From the NCBI RefSeq assembly GCF_029094505.1, contig NZ_CP119108.1:1860001-1924000 (forward strand): 64,000 bases of DNA, read 5' to 3'. The notes under the pieces are model-generated. The model was not told the DNA's origin. It searched no databases and saw only the letters and a list, made by a program, of their open reading frames with translations. The stretch's first letter is position 1. Every line of letters begins with the position of its first letter. This DNA comes from Microbacterium horticulturae. Lineage in GTDB: Bacteria > Actinomycetota > Actinomycetes > Actinomycetales > Microbacteriaceae. Positions 27,738 to 37,747 of the stretch are shown here, piece by piece. The position numbers and the translations under genes were made by a program.

Positions 27738-29308
27738 GCGCTCTGCTCCTCACCGCGCCGCGTCAGCACGGGCGTCAGATCGGGGTCGGGGACGGTGGTG
27801 TCGAACGGCACGACACCCGGTGCCAGTCGGTGGTGGCCGAGCCGGATGAGATCCTGGTCGACGCCGCCGGGCGTCAGCGCGAGCGTCCAGTCCGCCGCGA
27901 GATCGTACAGCTCGGGCTCGAGGTAGCCGATCTTCACGATGACGACGTCAGCGGCCTCGGGATCGAGTCCGAGCATGCGGAAGTCGTCGAGGTGATGGAA
28001 CGGCTTGCGGCGCTCAGTCACGATGGCGTGGACCGAGCCGGCCCGCAGCACGACCTGCGTCCCGGCGGCAGGGTCGCCGTCCGTGATCGAGAACACCTCG
28101 GCGGTGATGCGGACCGGGCCACGCGGCCCCGGATCGACGCGGCCGCCGACGTCCACGGTGACGGTCCCCCCGATCCCCGCGGCCACTGCCTGCGCGACGG
28201 CGGCCGCATCGAACTCCGACGCGTGGATCACCGTGCGTGATCCGTCGCGCAGGTCGGCGCGCTCGAGCAGCGCCCCCAGCGTCCACGAGACGTCGCCGGC
28301 TCCCCCCGCGGTCGGGTTGTCACCCGAGTCGGAGATGAGATAGGGACGGGCGGCACCGGGCGCGAGCGCACGATCGAGTGCGTCGGAGAGGGATGCCGTC
28401 GGTCCGACGAACGCGAAGTCGTCACGGGCGTCCCAATACAGGCGCGCGAGCCGTTCAGCCTCGCGGGCGATCACAGCATGGTCGTCTCCGGTCACGACGA
28501 CCGCCGCTTGGCAGCGCGGCTCGTCCGCCCAGGCATATCCGACCCACACCGCGGCATCCAGCACGCCGGGGAGTGCCTCGACGACGGCCACCTCGTCGTA
28601 GATGCCCTGCGCGGGCTGCAGTCGGGTGCTCGTCTTCTCCCCGGGGAGCAGCACCGGGATCTGTCGCCATGCCTTGTAGGGGCGCCGCGCCGTCGGATCG
28701 GCGCCGTGTGGCCCGCGCAGCCGCGCGAGCAGATTGTGCACGGCGCGCTCCTTCGTGTTCATCCAGTCCTCGTGCGGCGCCATGCGGTAACAGGTGATGA
28801 GATCGACCGCGTCCAGAAGGGTGCGCGAGACGTTGCCGTGCAGATCCATCGACGTGCTCACCAGCGTGTCGGGGCCGAGCGCGTCGCGCACGGCTGTTGC
28901 GAGGTCACCCTCGGCGTCATCCATCCCCACGACGCTCATCGCTCCGTGGATGTCGAAGAAGAAGCCGTCGAAGGGTCCCTGATCGCGAATGCCCGCGACG
29001 ATGGCATCCTTCATCCGACGGTAGGTCGCCGGGTCCACGGCGCCGCCGGGCAGGGACCGGCCGTGGGTGAGAGGCACCCACTCCGCGGTTTCGCGCAGCT
29101 CACGCCCTCCGTCGAGGAACGGGTAATAGGCGAGAAGGTCATCTCCGGTGCGGATGGTGAACGCCTCGTCACCGGAGATGTGCGGCGAGAACGTGCTGGA
29201 CTCGATCGAGATCCCGCCGATGCCGATGCGGGGCCTGACCAGGCCGTCGTCCGCGCGGGCGGGCAGCGGGCCCATCCAGATCTCGTTCGCTTCGCGGCGG
29301 TCGCTCAT
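27734..29308 (-). CDS. M81-family metal-dependent hydrolase (MlrC-like)
   Basis: About 524 residues of the M81 (microcystinase C/MlrC) family. IGIGGISIESSTFSPH starts the N-terminal domain, FFFDIHGAMSV and STSMDLHGNVS contribute conserved metal-site Asp and His residues, and ISDSGDNPTAGGAGD marks the C-terminal domain. MlrC opens linearised microcystin peptides, but most homologues have unknown substrates and many sit in sugar operons, as here. ATG 29308 has AAGGA 9 bases upstream; ATG 29329 in the same frame is an alternative. Overlaps the fucosidase start. Confidence 0.88.
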   Translation of the reverse strand: MSDRREANEIWMGPLPARADDGLVRPRIGIGGISIESSTFSPHISGDEAFTIRTGDDLLAYYPFLDGGRELRETAEWVPLTHGRSLPGGAVDPATYRRMKDAIVAGIRDQGPFDGFFFDIHGAMSVVGMDDAEGDLATAVRDALGPDTLVSTSMDLHGNVSRTLLDAVDLITCYRMAPHEDWMNTKERAVHNLLARLRGPHGADPTARRPYKAWRQIPVLLPGEKTSTRLQPAQGIYDEVAVVEALPGVLDAAVWVGYAWADEPRCQAAVVVTGDDHAVIAREAERLARLYWDARDDFAFVGPTASLSDALDRALAPGAARPYLISDSGDNPTAGGAGDVSWTLGALLERADLRDGSRTVIHASEFDAAAVAQAVAAGIGGTVTVDVGGRVDPGPRGPVRITAEVFSITDGDPAAGTQVVLRAGSVHAIVTERRKPFHHLDDFRMLGLDPEAADVVIVKIGYLEPELYDLAADWTLALTPGGVDQDLIRLGHHRLAPGVVPFDTTVPDPDLTPVLTRRGEEQSA

Positions 29309-29335
29309 GGTGTTCGCTTCCTTGTTCATGGTGGC

Positions 29336-30256
29336 CTAGAGCACCGGGGTCTGCAGATGGGAACGGGCGGCGCTGGCGGCGCCGAGAGCCACGGCGTCGC
29401 CGCCGAGCGAGCCGGGCACGATGCGCAACGGTACGCCAGAGATCGGCGCATCCGTGCGTAGCGTGCGCGCGATCGCCGGTTCCAGCAGATCCCACGATCG
29501 TGCCACGCCGCCGCCGATCACCGCGGTCCCGACCTCGACGATGCCCGACACCGTCGCGCACGCGAGGGTCAGCGCCCGCCCGGCGTCGTCGAACACGGCT
29601 GCCGCGTCGGGATCGCCGGCGCGTGCGTACTCCGCCACCTGCGCCGCATCCGCGCTACTCCCGGTGCGCTGGGCGTACCGACGCGCGATGGAGGTGCCGC
29701 TGGCGACGGTTTCGAGGTGACCCACCTGCCCGCACGTGCAACGGATGTCGCTGTACCCCGGGGTGTGGCCGATCTCGCCCGCCGCGCCGTGCGGGCCGTG
29801 CCGCAGCACGCCGTCGAGTGCGACCGCTCCCCCGACGCCGGTGCCGAGCATGACGCCGAGGACGTCGGCGCCCTGTGCCGCGCCCCATGCCAGCTCGCCG
29901 AGGAGGAACGCGTTGACGTCGTTCTCCACCCGCACCGGTGCCTCCAGCCGTGCAGAGAGCCGGTCGCCGAGCGGGTAGCCGGCCCAGTCGTGGAAGAGCT
30001 CGGACGCCGCACGGATCTCACCGGTGCGGTGGTCCACGACGCCGGCCGCGCCCACTCCTACGGCGCGCACCGACGCGCCGACCGCGAGCCGCGTCACGAG
30101 CCCGGCCGCGGCATCCACCATCGCGTCTCCGCCTGATGAAGCGGGAGCCGCCACGGCCCCCCGTGCGCAGATCGCGCCCGCCTCATCCACCAGCACGGCG
30201 GCGATCTTCGTACCGCCGATATCGATTCCGACCAGTGCCGAATCTTCGATGCCCAC
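29336..30256 (-). CDS. ROK-family sugar kinase
   Basis: 306 residues. The ATP-binding ALVGIDIGGTKIAAVLVD opens the protein, ENDVNAFLLGE carries the catalytic Asp, and the zinc-binding ROK signature CTCGQVGHLETVASG is present. No DNA-binding domain exists, which separates it from the ROK regulator at 33585. It probably phosphorylates a hexose or amino-sugar freed by the locus. GTG start at 30256, 5 bases after the permease stop. Same-strand position places it between the transporter and the hydrolases. Confidence 0.9.
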   Translation of the reverse strand: MGIEDSALVGIDIGGTKIAAVLVDEAGAICARGAVAAPASSGGDAMVDAAAGLVTRLAVGASVRAVGVGAAGVVDHRTGEIRAASELFHDWAGYPLGDRLSARLEAPVRVENDVNAFLLGELAWGAAQGADVLGVMLGTGVGGAVALDGVLRHGPHGAAGEIGHTPGYSDIRCTCGQVGHLETVASGTSIARRYAQRTGSSADAAQVAEYARAGDPDAAAVFDDAGRALTLACATVSGIVEVGTAVIGGGVARSWDLLEPAIARTLRTDAPISGVPLRIVPGSLGGDAVALGAASAARSHLQTPVL

Positions 30257-30261
30257 GCCGT

Positions 30262-31197
30262 TCAACGCCCGCCGAGCCCTGCCATGGCGATGCCCTTGAC
30301 GAGGTGCTTCTGCAGGATGATCACCAACAGCGTGGTCGGGATCATCGAGATGATCGCGGCTGCCATCTGCAGGTCCCATCGCGTACCGGTCAACCCTGAG
30401 AACGTCGCAAGCCCGATCGGCAGAGTGCCCAGCGTGTCATAGTCGACGGTCACGATCAGCGGCCACAAGTAGCTGTTCCAGAATGAGAGGAATGTGAACA
30501 CCGCGAGGACCGCAACGGCGGACTTCGACAGCGGCAGGATGATGCGCAGGAACGTGCGGACGGGGCCCGCCCCGTCCACGCGCGCGGCCTCTTCGAGTTC
30601 GAACGGGATGCCGCGGAAGAACTGTCGCATCAAGAAGGTCCCGAACGCGCCGAAGGCGAACGGCAGGATGAGCGCCTGATAGGTGTTCACCCACTGGAAC
30701 CACTGCATCACCTGGAACATCGGGATCACGAGAACCTCGGCCGGGACCATCAGGGTCGCGAGGAAGGCGACGAACACGAGGTCGCGGCCCTTCCAGCGCA
30801 AACGGCCGAAGGCGTAGCCCGCCGTCGTCGACACCACCAGGACCACCAACGTGCCGAGAACCGCGACCAGGAGCGAGTTGCCGATGTAGGTCCAGAACGG
30901 ACCGTACTCGAAGACCTCGGCGAAGTTGCTCCACTTGATCTCGGAGCCGAACAGGCTCGGCGGCATCGAGAACATCTCACCGTTGGGCTTGAGCGCCGAG
31001 AAGAAGGCGTAGATCAGCGGGATCATGAATATCAGCGCCGCCGCGTACATGACGACGTGACGGATGGCCAGGCGGATGCGCCCGCCAGCTGTCTGCGGCG
31101 CACCGCCGGGTCGACGCCGGGAACGGCGGGAGGATGCTGCATCCCCCGTCAGCAGCGCCGACGTCGACGTCTCGGCGACGAGGAGTTCAGTGCTCAT
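30262..31197 (-). CDS. carbohydrate ABC transporter permease (MalG type)
   Basis: 311 residues with six membrane helices after a basic N-terminal tail. The cytoplasmic EAA loop EEAARVDGAGPVRTFLRIILP, which docks the ATPase, is near residue 210. Pairs with the MalF-type permease (11-base overlap) to form the CUT1 channel. No ATP-binding subunit is encoded in this locus, so a shared MsiK-type ATPase elsewhere is likely, as is common in actinobacteria. Confidence 0.92.
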   Translation of the reverse strand: MSTELLVAETSTSALLTGDAASSRRSRRRPGGAPQTAGGRIRLAIRHVVMYAAALIFMIPLIYAFFSALKPNGEMFSMPPSLFGSEIKWSNFAEVFEYGPFWTYIGNSLLVAVLGTLVVLVVSTTAGYAFGRLRWKGRDLVFVAFLATLMVPAEVLVIPMFQVMQWFQWVNTYQALILPFAFGAFGTFLMRQFFRGIPFELEEAARVDGAGPVRTFLRIILPLSKSAVAVLAVFTFLSFWNSYLWPLIVTVDYDTLGTLPIGLATFSGLTGTRWDLQMAAAIISMIPTTLLVIILQKHLVKGIAMAGLGGR

Positions 31198-32095
31198 AGT
31201 GCACCCACTTCTTCTGGGCGGCGAACTGCACGCCCGTGACGATGATGATCAGCGCGAAAAGGATCCAGGCGCCCGCAGCGGCAAGACCCAGGTCCTGGAA
31301 CTTGAATCCCTGGTTGTAGATCCACATGACGAGCGGTTGGGTCGCGGTGCCGGGACCGCCGCCGGTGAGCAGCTGCGGCTGCACGAATACCTGCAGCGAG
31401 GTGATCATGGTCATGATCGTCGCGAAGAAGATCGACGGCGAGATCATGGGGACCACGACACTCCACGTCATCCGCAGTCCGCGCGCACCGTCGATACGTG
31501 CGGCCTCAATCACCGCCTCCGGCAGCTGCTCGAGAGCGGCCGAGAAGATGAGCATGTTGTAGCCGAGCCCCTGCCACACGCTCATGACGACGACCATGAT
31601 CATCGCCCACGCCGGGTCGGCGAGGAAGTTGGGCAGCTGGACCCCGAACCACGTCTGTGCGAGTCCGTTGAACAAGCCCTGTGGCTGCAGCAGCATCTTC
31701 CACACCAGGACGTTCGCGACCATCGGCGTGACGACCGGGATGAAGTACAGCACGCGCAGCGCCCCGCGGCCGCGGATGCGGGGCCCCAGCCCCAGCGCGA
31801 GCAGGAGCGAGAGCACGATGCTCACCGGCACATACAGGATGGTGAACACGAGGGTGTTTCGCAGAGCCTCGGCGAACTCTCCATTCGCGAACAGCCGGGC
31901 GTAGTTCGCTCCGCCGTTGAAGGCCCGGTCTCCAAAGGTGGGCCAGTCGAAGAAGCTCATCACGATGGACAGGACGACCGGGACGACGGTGAACAGGGCC
32001 AGCCCCACCAGGGCTGGGCTCGCGAAGCCCAGCGCCTGGCGTCCCTCGGCCTTGGTGAGAGACCCGCGTCTGCGTGTTGCGGGGATAGCAGTCAT
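31187..32095 (-). CDS. carbohydrate ABC transporter permease (MalF type)
   Basis: 302 residues with six helices. The EAA loop EAARIDGARGLRMTWSVVVP is near residue 205. ATG at 32095 (MTAIPATRRR) places a short basic cytoplasmic tail before helix 1; a longer upstream frame overlaps the binding-protein gene and was rejected. Forms the CUT1 pore with the next gene. Confidence 0.92.
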   Translation of the reverse strand: MTAIPATRRRGSLTKAEGRQALGFASPALVGLALFTVVPVVLSIVMSFFDWPTFGDRAFNGGANYARLFANGEFAEALRNTLVFTILYVPVSIVLSLLLALGLGPRIRGRGALRVLYFIPVVTPMVANVLVWKMLLQPQGLFNGLAQTWFGVQLPNFLADPAWAMIMVVVMSVWQGLGYNMLIFSAALEQLPEAVIEAARIDGARGLRMTWSVVVPMISPSIFFATIMTMITSLQVFVQPQLLTGGGPGTATQPLVMWIYNQGFKFQDLGLAAAGAWILFALIIIVTGVQFAAQKKWVHYEH

Positions 32096-32115
32096 GCGCG
32101 TGCTGTTCCTGTCTC

Positions 32116-33372
32116 CTACTCGCCGAACTGTTGCTGCGCCTTGGACAGGACGTCGGTCATCGACGCCTGCCCGTTGTAGACGCTCACGAGCTGCGGCTGG
32201 ATGTATGTGCCGACCTTCGACCAGTTGTCCGTCACGTACTGACCCTGCGTGTCGGTGAAGGCGGCTTCGAAGACCTGCTTGACCTGGTCTCGGTACTTGG
32301 GGTCGATCGAGTCGAAGTACAGCGGCTGGCTCTCGGCGCGGGCCGGGTAGCTGCGTCCCGACGACGCGATGTAGTCCTGCGCGTCTTTGCTCAGGAGCGA
32401 GCCGAGCACCTTGAGAGCGGCTTCCTTGTTCTTGCAGCTCTTGGCGATGCCGAAACCCGATCCGAGGATCAGGCTCGTGTTGCCGTGCGCCCCCGTCGGC
32501 AGCGGCGCGAGTCCTGCCTCGAACCCGGCGTCGTTGGTCAAGTACCCGACGGCGTTCCAGGTGCCGTCGACCGCCATGGCCGCGTTCTCGCTGGTGAACT
32601 GATTCTCGCCCCACCCGGTGTCAGACGCGCTCGCGACCGGAGCCGCCACCTTCTTGTCTGTGACCAGCTGCGCATACCAGGTCGCCGCCTTCTCGAACTC
32701 GGGATTCGTCAGCTGCAATGCGCCATCCTGGGACGCCGGCTGCGTGCCGCTCTTGGCGATCGGCAGCGCCTGCCACTGGAAGTCGCCCATCCCGATGCCG
32801 AAGCCATACTTGCCGCCGGTCGTCGCCTGCTGGGCGATCCGTTCGAAATCGTCGAAGGTCCAACCGACCGACGGTGTGTCGGCGCCCGCCGCCTTGAGCA
32901 TGTCGGCGTTGTAGTAGGTGACCATCGTCGAGACATCGAACGGAAGGGCGTACAGCGTGCCCTTGTTCTTGAGGATCTCAAGGGTCCCCGGTGCGAAGTC
33001 GTCCTCCGTCAGGCCCGCCGTGGTCAGGTCGGCGGCCGTCAAAGGCTGGAAGGCGGCCGTGTAGCTGGAGAGCATGCCGCTGTTCATGCCCGTGACACAG
33101 GCCATGTTGCCCGACGCCATGTTCGTGGTCAGCTTCGTGAAGAAGTCGTTCCAGGGCGAGGTACGCAGGTCGATCTTCAGGTCGGGATTCTGCTTCTTGG
33201 CGACGTCCAGCTGCGCCTTCAACGCCGCCGTGTCGTCAGCGCTGCCCGCCCACATGTCGACGGTGACGGAATCGTCCCCGCCCGATGCGGACGAGCTACC
33301 ACTGCAGCCGGCGAGCACCAGCGCGCTTCCGGCGGCGATCGCCACCAGGGCGCCAACGCGGGTCTTCTTCAT
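32116..33372 (-). CDS. extracellular sugar-binding lipoprotein (ABC transporter)
   Basis: 418 residues. A basic start, hydrophobic helix and lipobox LAGC near residue 22 mark a lipoprotein anchored on the outer face of the membrane. The body has the MalE-like (family 1) fold, with [18 protein letters not shown] and [13 protein letters not shown]. It delivers substrate to the MalF/MalG pair. GAGGAGG lies 6 bases before the ATG. First gene of the operon, downstream of a strong palindrome that probably binds the divergent ROK repressor. Confidence 0.93.
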   Translation of the reverse strand: MKKTRVGALVAIAAGSALVLAGCSGSSSASGGDDSVTVDMWAGSADDTAALKAQLDVAKKQNPDLKIDLRTSPWNDFFTKLTTNMASGNMACVTGMNSGMLSSYTAAFQPLTAADLTTAGLTEDDFAPGTLEILKNKGTLYALPFDVSTMVTYYNADMLKAAGADTPSVGWTFDDFERIAQQATTGGKYGFGIGMGDFQWQALPIAKSGTQPASQDGALQLTNPEFEKAATWYAQLVTDKKVAAPVASASDTGWGENQFTSENAAMAVDGTWNAVGYLTNDAGFEAGLAPLPTGAHGNTSLILGSGFGIAKSCKNKEAALKVLGSLLSKDAQDYIASSGRSYPARAESQPLYFDSIDPKYRDQVKQVFEAAFTDTQGQYVTDNWSKVGTYIQPQLVSVYNGQASMTDVLSKAQQQFGE

Positions 33373-33398
33373 CGAATGCCTCCTCGGCGAAACGGGCC

Positions 33399-33421
33399 GT
33401 TGTTTCGCCTCTCGAAACAAC
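33399..33421. promoter_or_regulatory. perfect palindrome upstream of the sugar operon (candidate ROK operator)
   Basis: Nine-base arms GTTGTTTCG and CGAAACAAC, perfectly symmetric around CCTCT, about 27 bases upstream of the binding-protein ATG. A further half site CGAAAC lies at 33388-33393. Position and perfection fit a repressor site for the divergent ROK regulator. Confidence 0.7.
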
Positions 33422-33513
33422 TTCGCCCGCCTTTGTGTGAAGGGATGATGGCATGAAAGCATCCGTCGCGCCAGTCACAGATCCGACGTTTGCTTTTTTA
33501 TCCCGGTCGGAGG

Positions 33514-33549
33514 ACAGAATTCTGTTCCGTGCGAGTCATGCGCTACGCT
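33514..33549 (+). promoter_or_regulatory. candidate promoter and palindrome of the ROK regulator gene
   Basis: A 12-base perfect palindrome ACAGAATTCTGT (33514-33525) overlaps a possible -35 (CTGTTC, 33522-33527). TACGCT (33544-33549) is spaced 16 bases further on as a -10, about 36 bases before the regulator ATG. Suggests autoregulation; unproven. Confidence 0.4.
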
Positions 33550-33584
33550 TCTACTTGATTCGATTCCGAAGAAACCAGGGGACG

Positions 33585-34724
33585 ATGAGCACAGACAACA
33601 TCGCTCGCAGCGCCGAGGCGCGCCGCATCATCGACCTTGTGGGGCGCGGCGTGGCGACATCTCGAAGCGAGTTGGCCGCGGCGCTCGGACTCGCCCCATC
33701 CACCGTCGGGCTGCGCGTCCAGACGCTTCTCGACGTCGGGCTCCTGCGCGAAGGAGGCGCCGGCGCATCACGTGGCGGGCGTCGCCCGCGCGTTCTCCGG
33801 GTCGACGACGCCGGCGGCGAGGTGCTCACCGTCGAGGTCGGCGGCGCGCATGCACGTATCGGCCGGCACAGCCTCACGGGCTCGCTACTGGCGGCGCAGA
33901 GCTTCCCCATCCAGCTCTCGGACGGGCCGCGCACCGTGCTCGACGTGGTCATCGAGCATCTGCGAGCCGCGGGCGCGGACCGCCCGGTGCGTGCCATCGG
34001 CGTGAGTCTGCCCGGGCCTGTGGACACCTCGACCGGATCCGTCGACCAGCCCTCCAGAATGCCTGGGTGGCCCGGCTTCCGCGTCGGTGAGCATCTCTCC
34101 GCAGCGCTCGGCGTGCCGACGTTCGTCGACAACGATGCGAACCTCGCCGCGCTCGGCGAGCACCGCGCCCGATTCGGCTCAACCCGTCACAGCATCACAG
34201 TAAAGGCCGGCACAGCGATCGGCTCGGGCATCGTCGTCGACGGCCGCATCCACCGGGGCGCAACAGCCGCGGCAGGCGACATCAGTCACACGCGCATCGA
34301 CAGCGCATCCGCGGTCCCCTGCTCATGCGGCAATGTGGGGTGCCTCGAGACCGTGGCCAGCGGCGCGGGGCTCGTCCGCCAGCTGCGCGAGCGCGGCATC
34401 GAGGTCGCCGACACCGAGGATGTCCTCCAGCGCGCACGCGACGCCGACCCCGCGGCGACCTCGCTCGTGCGAATGGCGGGGACGCATCTCGGTCAGGTGC
34501 TCTCGGGCGTCGTCAATTTCTTCAATCCGCACGCCGTCTTCCTCACCGGTAGTCTGAGCGCCTCCGAACCCTTCCTCGCAGCGGTGCGCAGTCGCGTCTA
34601 CGAGGCGTGCCACCCGCTCGTCACGCAGACGCTCACGATCGAGGCAGCCCAGACCGGGCCGGACGCCATCCTCCTCGGCGCCGCCCGCCTGGCCATCGAC
34701 GAGCTACCGGTCGCCGCCTCCTGA
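33585..34724 (+). CDS. ROK-family transcriptional regulator (NagC/XylR type)
   Basis: 379 residues. The N-terminal winged helix (about 10-65, ATSRSELAAALGLAPSTVGLRVQTLLDVGLL) binds DNA. The rest is a ROK sugar-sensing domain with VDNDANLAALGEH and the zinc signature CSCGNVGCLETVASG. It lies divergent from the sugar operon with palindromes between, so it is the likely local repressor released by a sugar from the pathway. GGGG lies 4 bases before the ATG at 33585. Its 3' end converges with the second fucosidase, 7 bases apart. Confidence 0.92.
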   Translation: MSTDNIARSAEARRIIDLVGRGVATSRSELAAALGLAPSTVGLRVQTLLDVGLLREGGAGASRGGRRPRVLRVDDAGGEVLTVEVGGAHARIGRHSLTGSLLAAQSFPIQLSDGPRTVLDVVIEHLRAAGADRPVRAIGVSLPGPVDTSTGSVDQPSRMPGWPGFRVGEHLSAALGVPTFVDNDANLAALGEHRARFGSTRHSITVKAGTAIGSGIVVDGRIHRGATAAAGDISHTRIDSASAVPCSCGNVGCLETVASGAGLVRQLRERGIEVADTEDVLQRARDADPAATSLVRMAGTHLGQVLSGVVNFFNPHAVFLTGSLSASEPFLAAVRSRVYEACHPLVTQTLTIEAAQTGPDAILLGAARLAIDELPVAAS

Positions 34725-34731
34725 CCCGCGC

Positions 34732-36012
34732 TCACCCGGCCAGCGTCAGTTCGATCACCGGCAGGAGCACATCAGGGCGCTGCACCGGCAGGTGCACCGT
34801 CAGCGTGCCCTCCGGCTGACCGGCCGGACGCATCACCAGCGCCTCCTGCGCCGGATCGCTGACCGAGGTCCGCAGCCACGACCCGTCGTGCAGGAAGCGC
34901 GTGAAGCCGACGCGGCCGGCCAGTCCCGGCAGATGCACCGCCCCCAGCGGCCACTGCAGAAGATGCAGATACAGACGATCGCCGCGGCGCGTGTATACGC
35001 CCTCGCGCGGTGGCTTCAGGCCTGCGTACCCGGCGCCGACCACCGCGTCCCGGTGCAGCAGCATCCACTCTCCGATCGCCTGGAGTGTGCGCGCGTGCTG
35101 CTCTGGTACCGCCCCCCGCCCGTCGGGGCCGATGTTCAGGAGCATGTTGCCGTCCATCGCCGCTGAATCGATCAGCATACGCACCAGCAGGTCCGGCGAC
35201 TTCTGATCGAGGTTGTCGCGGTGGTAGCCCCACGATCCGTTCAGGGTCTGGCATGCCTCCCAGCGCTGCGGGACGCCGTCGCGGCGCAACGGCTCCGTCG
35301 GCTGGTACTGTTCGGGCGTGACGAAGTCGGCGGGCACGCCGAGCCGGTCGTTCACGAGCATCCCGGGCTGAAGACGGCGGCACAGCGCGAGCAGTCGATC
35401 GGCATCCCAGTCCGAAGCCTGCTTCCCCGGCCATCCATCCTTCTCCTCGGGATAGGTGTAGTCGAAGAAGAGGTAGTCGATCGGTCCGTAGCCGGTCAGC
35501 AGCTCCTCCACCTGGGCGTGCAGGTATGCACGATAGCGGCCCATGTCGCGCCCGGCGTTCTGCTCCGGCGCGTCGTCATCGTCCCGACGGGGATGGATCG
35601 CATCCACCGTGAAGTCGGGATGGTGCCAGTCCACGAGCGAGTGATAGAGACCGACGCGCAGCCCCTCGCCCCGGGCCGCGTCTACGAACTCCCGCACGAG
35701 ATCGCGGCCGCAGGCGTACATCGCGGTGAAGTCGGTCTGCGCGCTGTCCCAGAGGCAGAAGCCGTCATGATGCTTCGTGGTCAGCACGATGTATCCCATG
35801 CCGGTCTCGCGTGCCGTGCGCGCGAGCGCCGCCGCGTCGAAGCGGTCCGGGTCGAAGTGATCGAAGTACTCGCGATACTCCTGATCGGTCAGCCGCTCGT
35901 AGCTCTGCACCCACTCGTGGCGGGCCGCCACGCTGTAGAGGCCGAAGTGGAGGAACATGCCGAACCGCGCCTCATCGAACCAAGCGTGCGCGTGGGGTGT
36001 CGTCGTCATCAT
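34732..36012 (-). CDS. alpha-L-fucosidase, GH29 (second copy)
   Basis: About 427 residues. RFGMFLHFGLYSVAARHEW, TTKHHDGFCLWDS and YLFFDYTYPEE (the expected nucleophile region) identify GH29. No signal peptide, hence intracellular like the first copy, but the sequence differs strongly, so it is an old paralogue with probably different linkage preference. The start is uncertain (ATG 36012, ATG 36009, or a GTG at 36018 with AGGA upstream). It lies on the far side of the ROK regulator, likely with its own promoter. Confidence 0.9.
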   Translation of the reverse strand: MMTTTPHAHAWFDEARFGMFLHFGLYSVAARHEWVQSYERLTDQEYREYFDHFDPDRFDAAALARTARETGMGYIVLTTKHHDGFCLWDSAQTDFTAMYACGRDLVREFVDAARGEGLRVGLYHSLVDWHHPDFTVDAIHPRRDDDDAPEQNAGRDMGRYRAYLHAQVEELLTGYGPIDYLFFDYTYPEEKDGWPGKQASDWDADRLLALCRRLQPGMLVNDRLGVPADFVTPEQYQPTEPLRRDGVPQRWEACQTLNGSWGYHRDNLDQKSPDLLVRMLIDSAAMDGNMLLNIGPDGRGAVPEQHARTLQAIGEWMLLHRDAVVGAGYAGLKPPREGVYTRRGDRLYLHLLQWPLGAVHLPGLAGRVGFTRFLHDGSWLRTSVSDPAQEALVMRPAGQPEGTLTVHLPVQRPDVLLPVIELTLAG

Positions 36013-36078
36013 CGTCACGAGGACCCATCCTGGCGCAGACATCCGATGTCTGCCTGCGGGGAACGGTGGCGAGACAGC

Positions 36079-36111
36079 GAAAGGGGCCGGAGGATCGCTC
36101 CCCCGGCCCTC
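36079..36111 (-). terminator. terminator downstream of ilvC
   Basis: Stem GGGGCCGG (36083-36090) with CCGGCCCT (36103-36110); on the minus strand the hairpin is followed by TTTCG, 13 bases after the ilvC stop. Confidence 0.75.
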
Positions 36112-36123
36112 ACAGTGTCGGAC

Positions 36124-37194
<1,071 letters not shown>

Positions 37195-37225
37195 TCAACG
37201 ACCGGGACGAGCGCGCAGGTGGGGG

Positions 37226-37735
37226 TCAGCCGCGCAGGACGCGCTCGGTGATGCTCTTGCCGCCGCGGCCGATGGCCAGAAGGCCGGACTGCGCCAGCTC
37301 TTTCACGCCGAACGGCTCCACGGCGCGCAGGAACGCGTCGACCTTGCCCTTGTCACCCGTGATCTCGATCACGAGCGCGTCGGGCGCGTAGTCGACGACC
37401 GAGGCGCGGAACAGGCTGACAACCTCGAGCACGTTCGAGCGGATGGCGTTGTCGGCGCGCACCTTGACGAGCATGTGCTCGCGCTGCACGGACGCGGCGA
37501 AATCCAGCTCGACGATCTTGATGACGTTCACGAGCTTGTTCAGCTGCTTGGTCACCTGCTCGAGGGGCTGCTCGTCGACGTCGACGACGACGGTGATGCG
37601 GGAGAGCCCGGGCACCTCCGTCACGCCCACGGCGAGGGATGTGATGTTGAAGCCGCGGCGGGCGAACAGTCCGGCGACGCGGGTCAGCAGACCCGGCTTG
37701 TCCTCAACGAGGAGGCTCAGCACGTGGTTCGGCAT
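37226..37735 (-). CDS. ilvN: acetolactate synthase small subunit IlvN
   Basis: 169 residues. Regulatory subunit with an N-terminal ACT domain (VLSLLVEDKPGLLTRVAGLFARRGFNI) and the C-terminal domain that activates IlvB; it confers valine feedback. Its start is 12 bases after the ilvB stop, so both subunits are made from one message. Confidence 0.96.
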   Translation of the reverse strand: MPNHVLSLLVEDKPGLLTRVAGLFARRGFNITSLAVGVTEVPGLSRITVVVDVDEQPLEQVTKQLNKLVNVIKIVELDFAASVQREHMLVKVRADNAIRSNVLEVVSLFRASVVDYAPDALVIEITGDKGKVDAFLRAVEPFGVKELAQSGLLAIGRGGKSITERVLRG

Positions 37736-37747
37736 GTCGGTTCCTCC

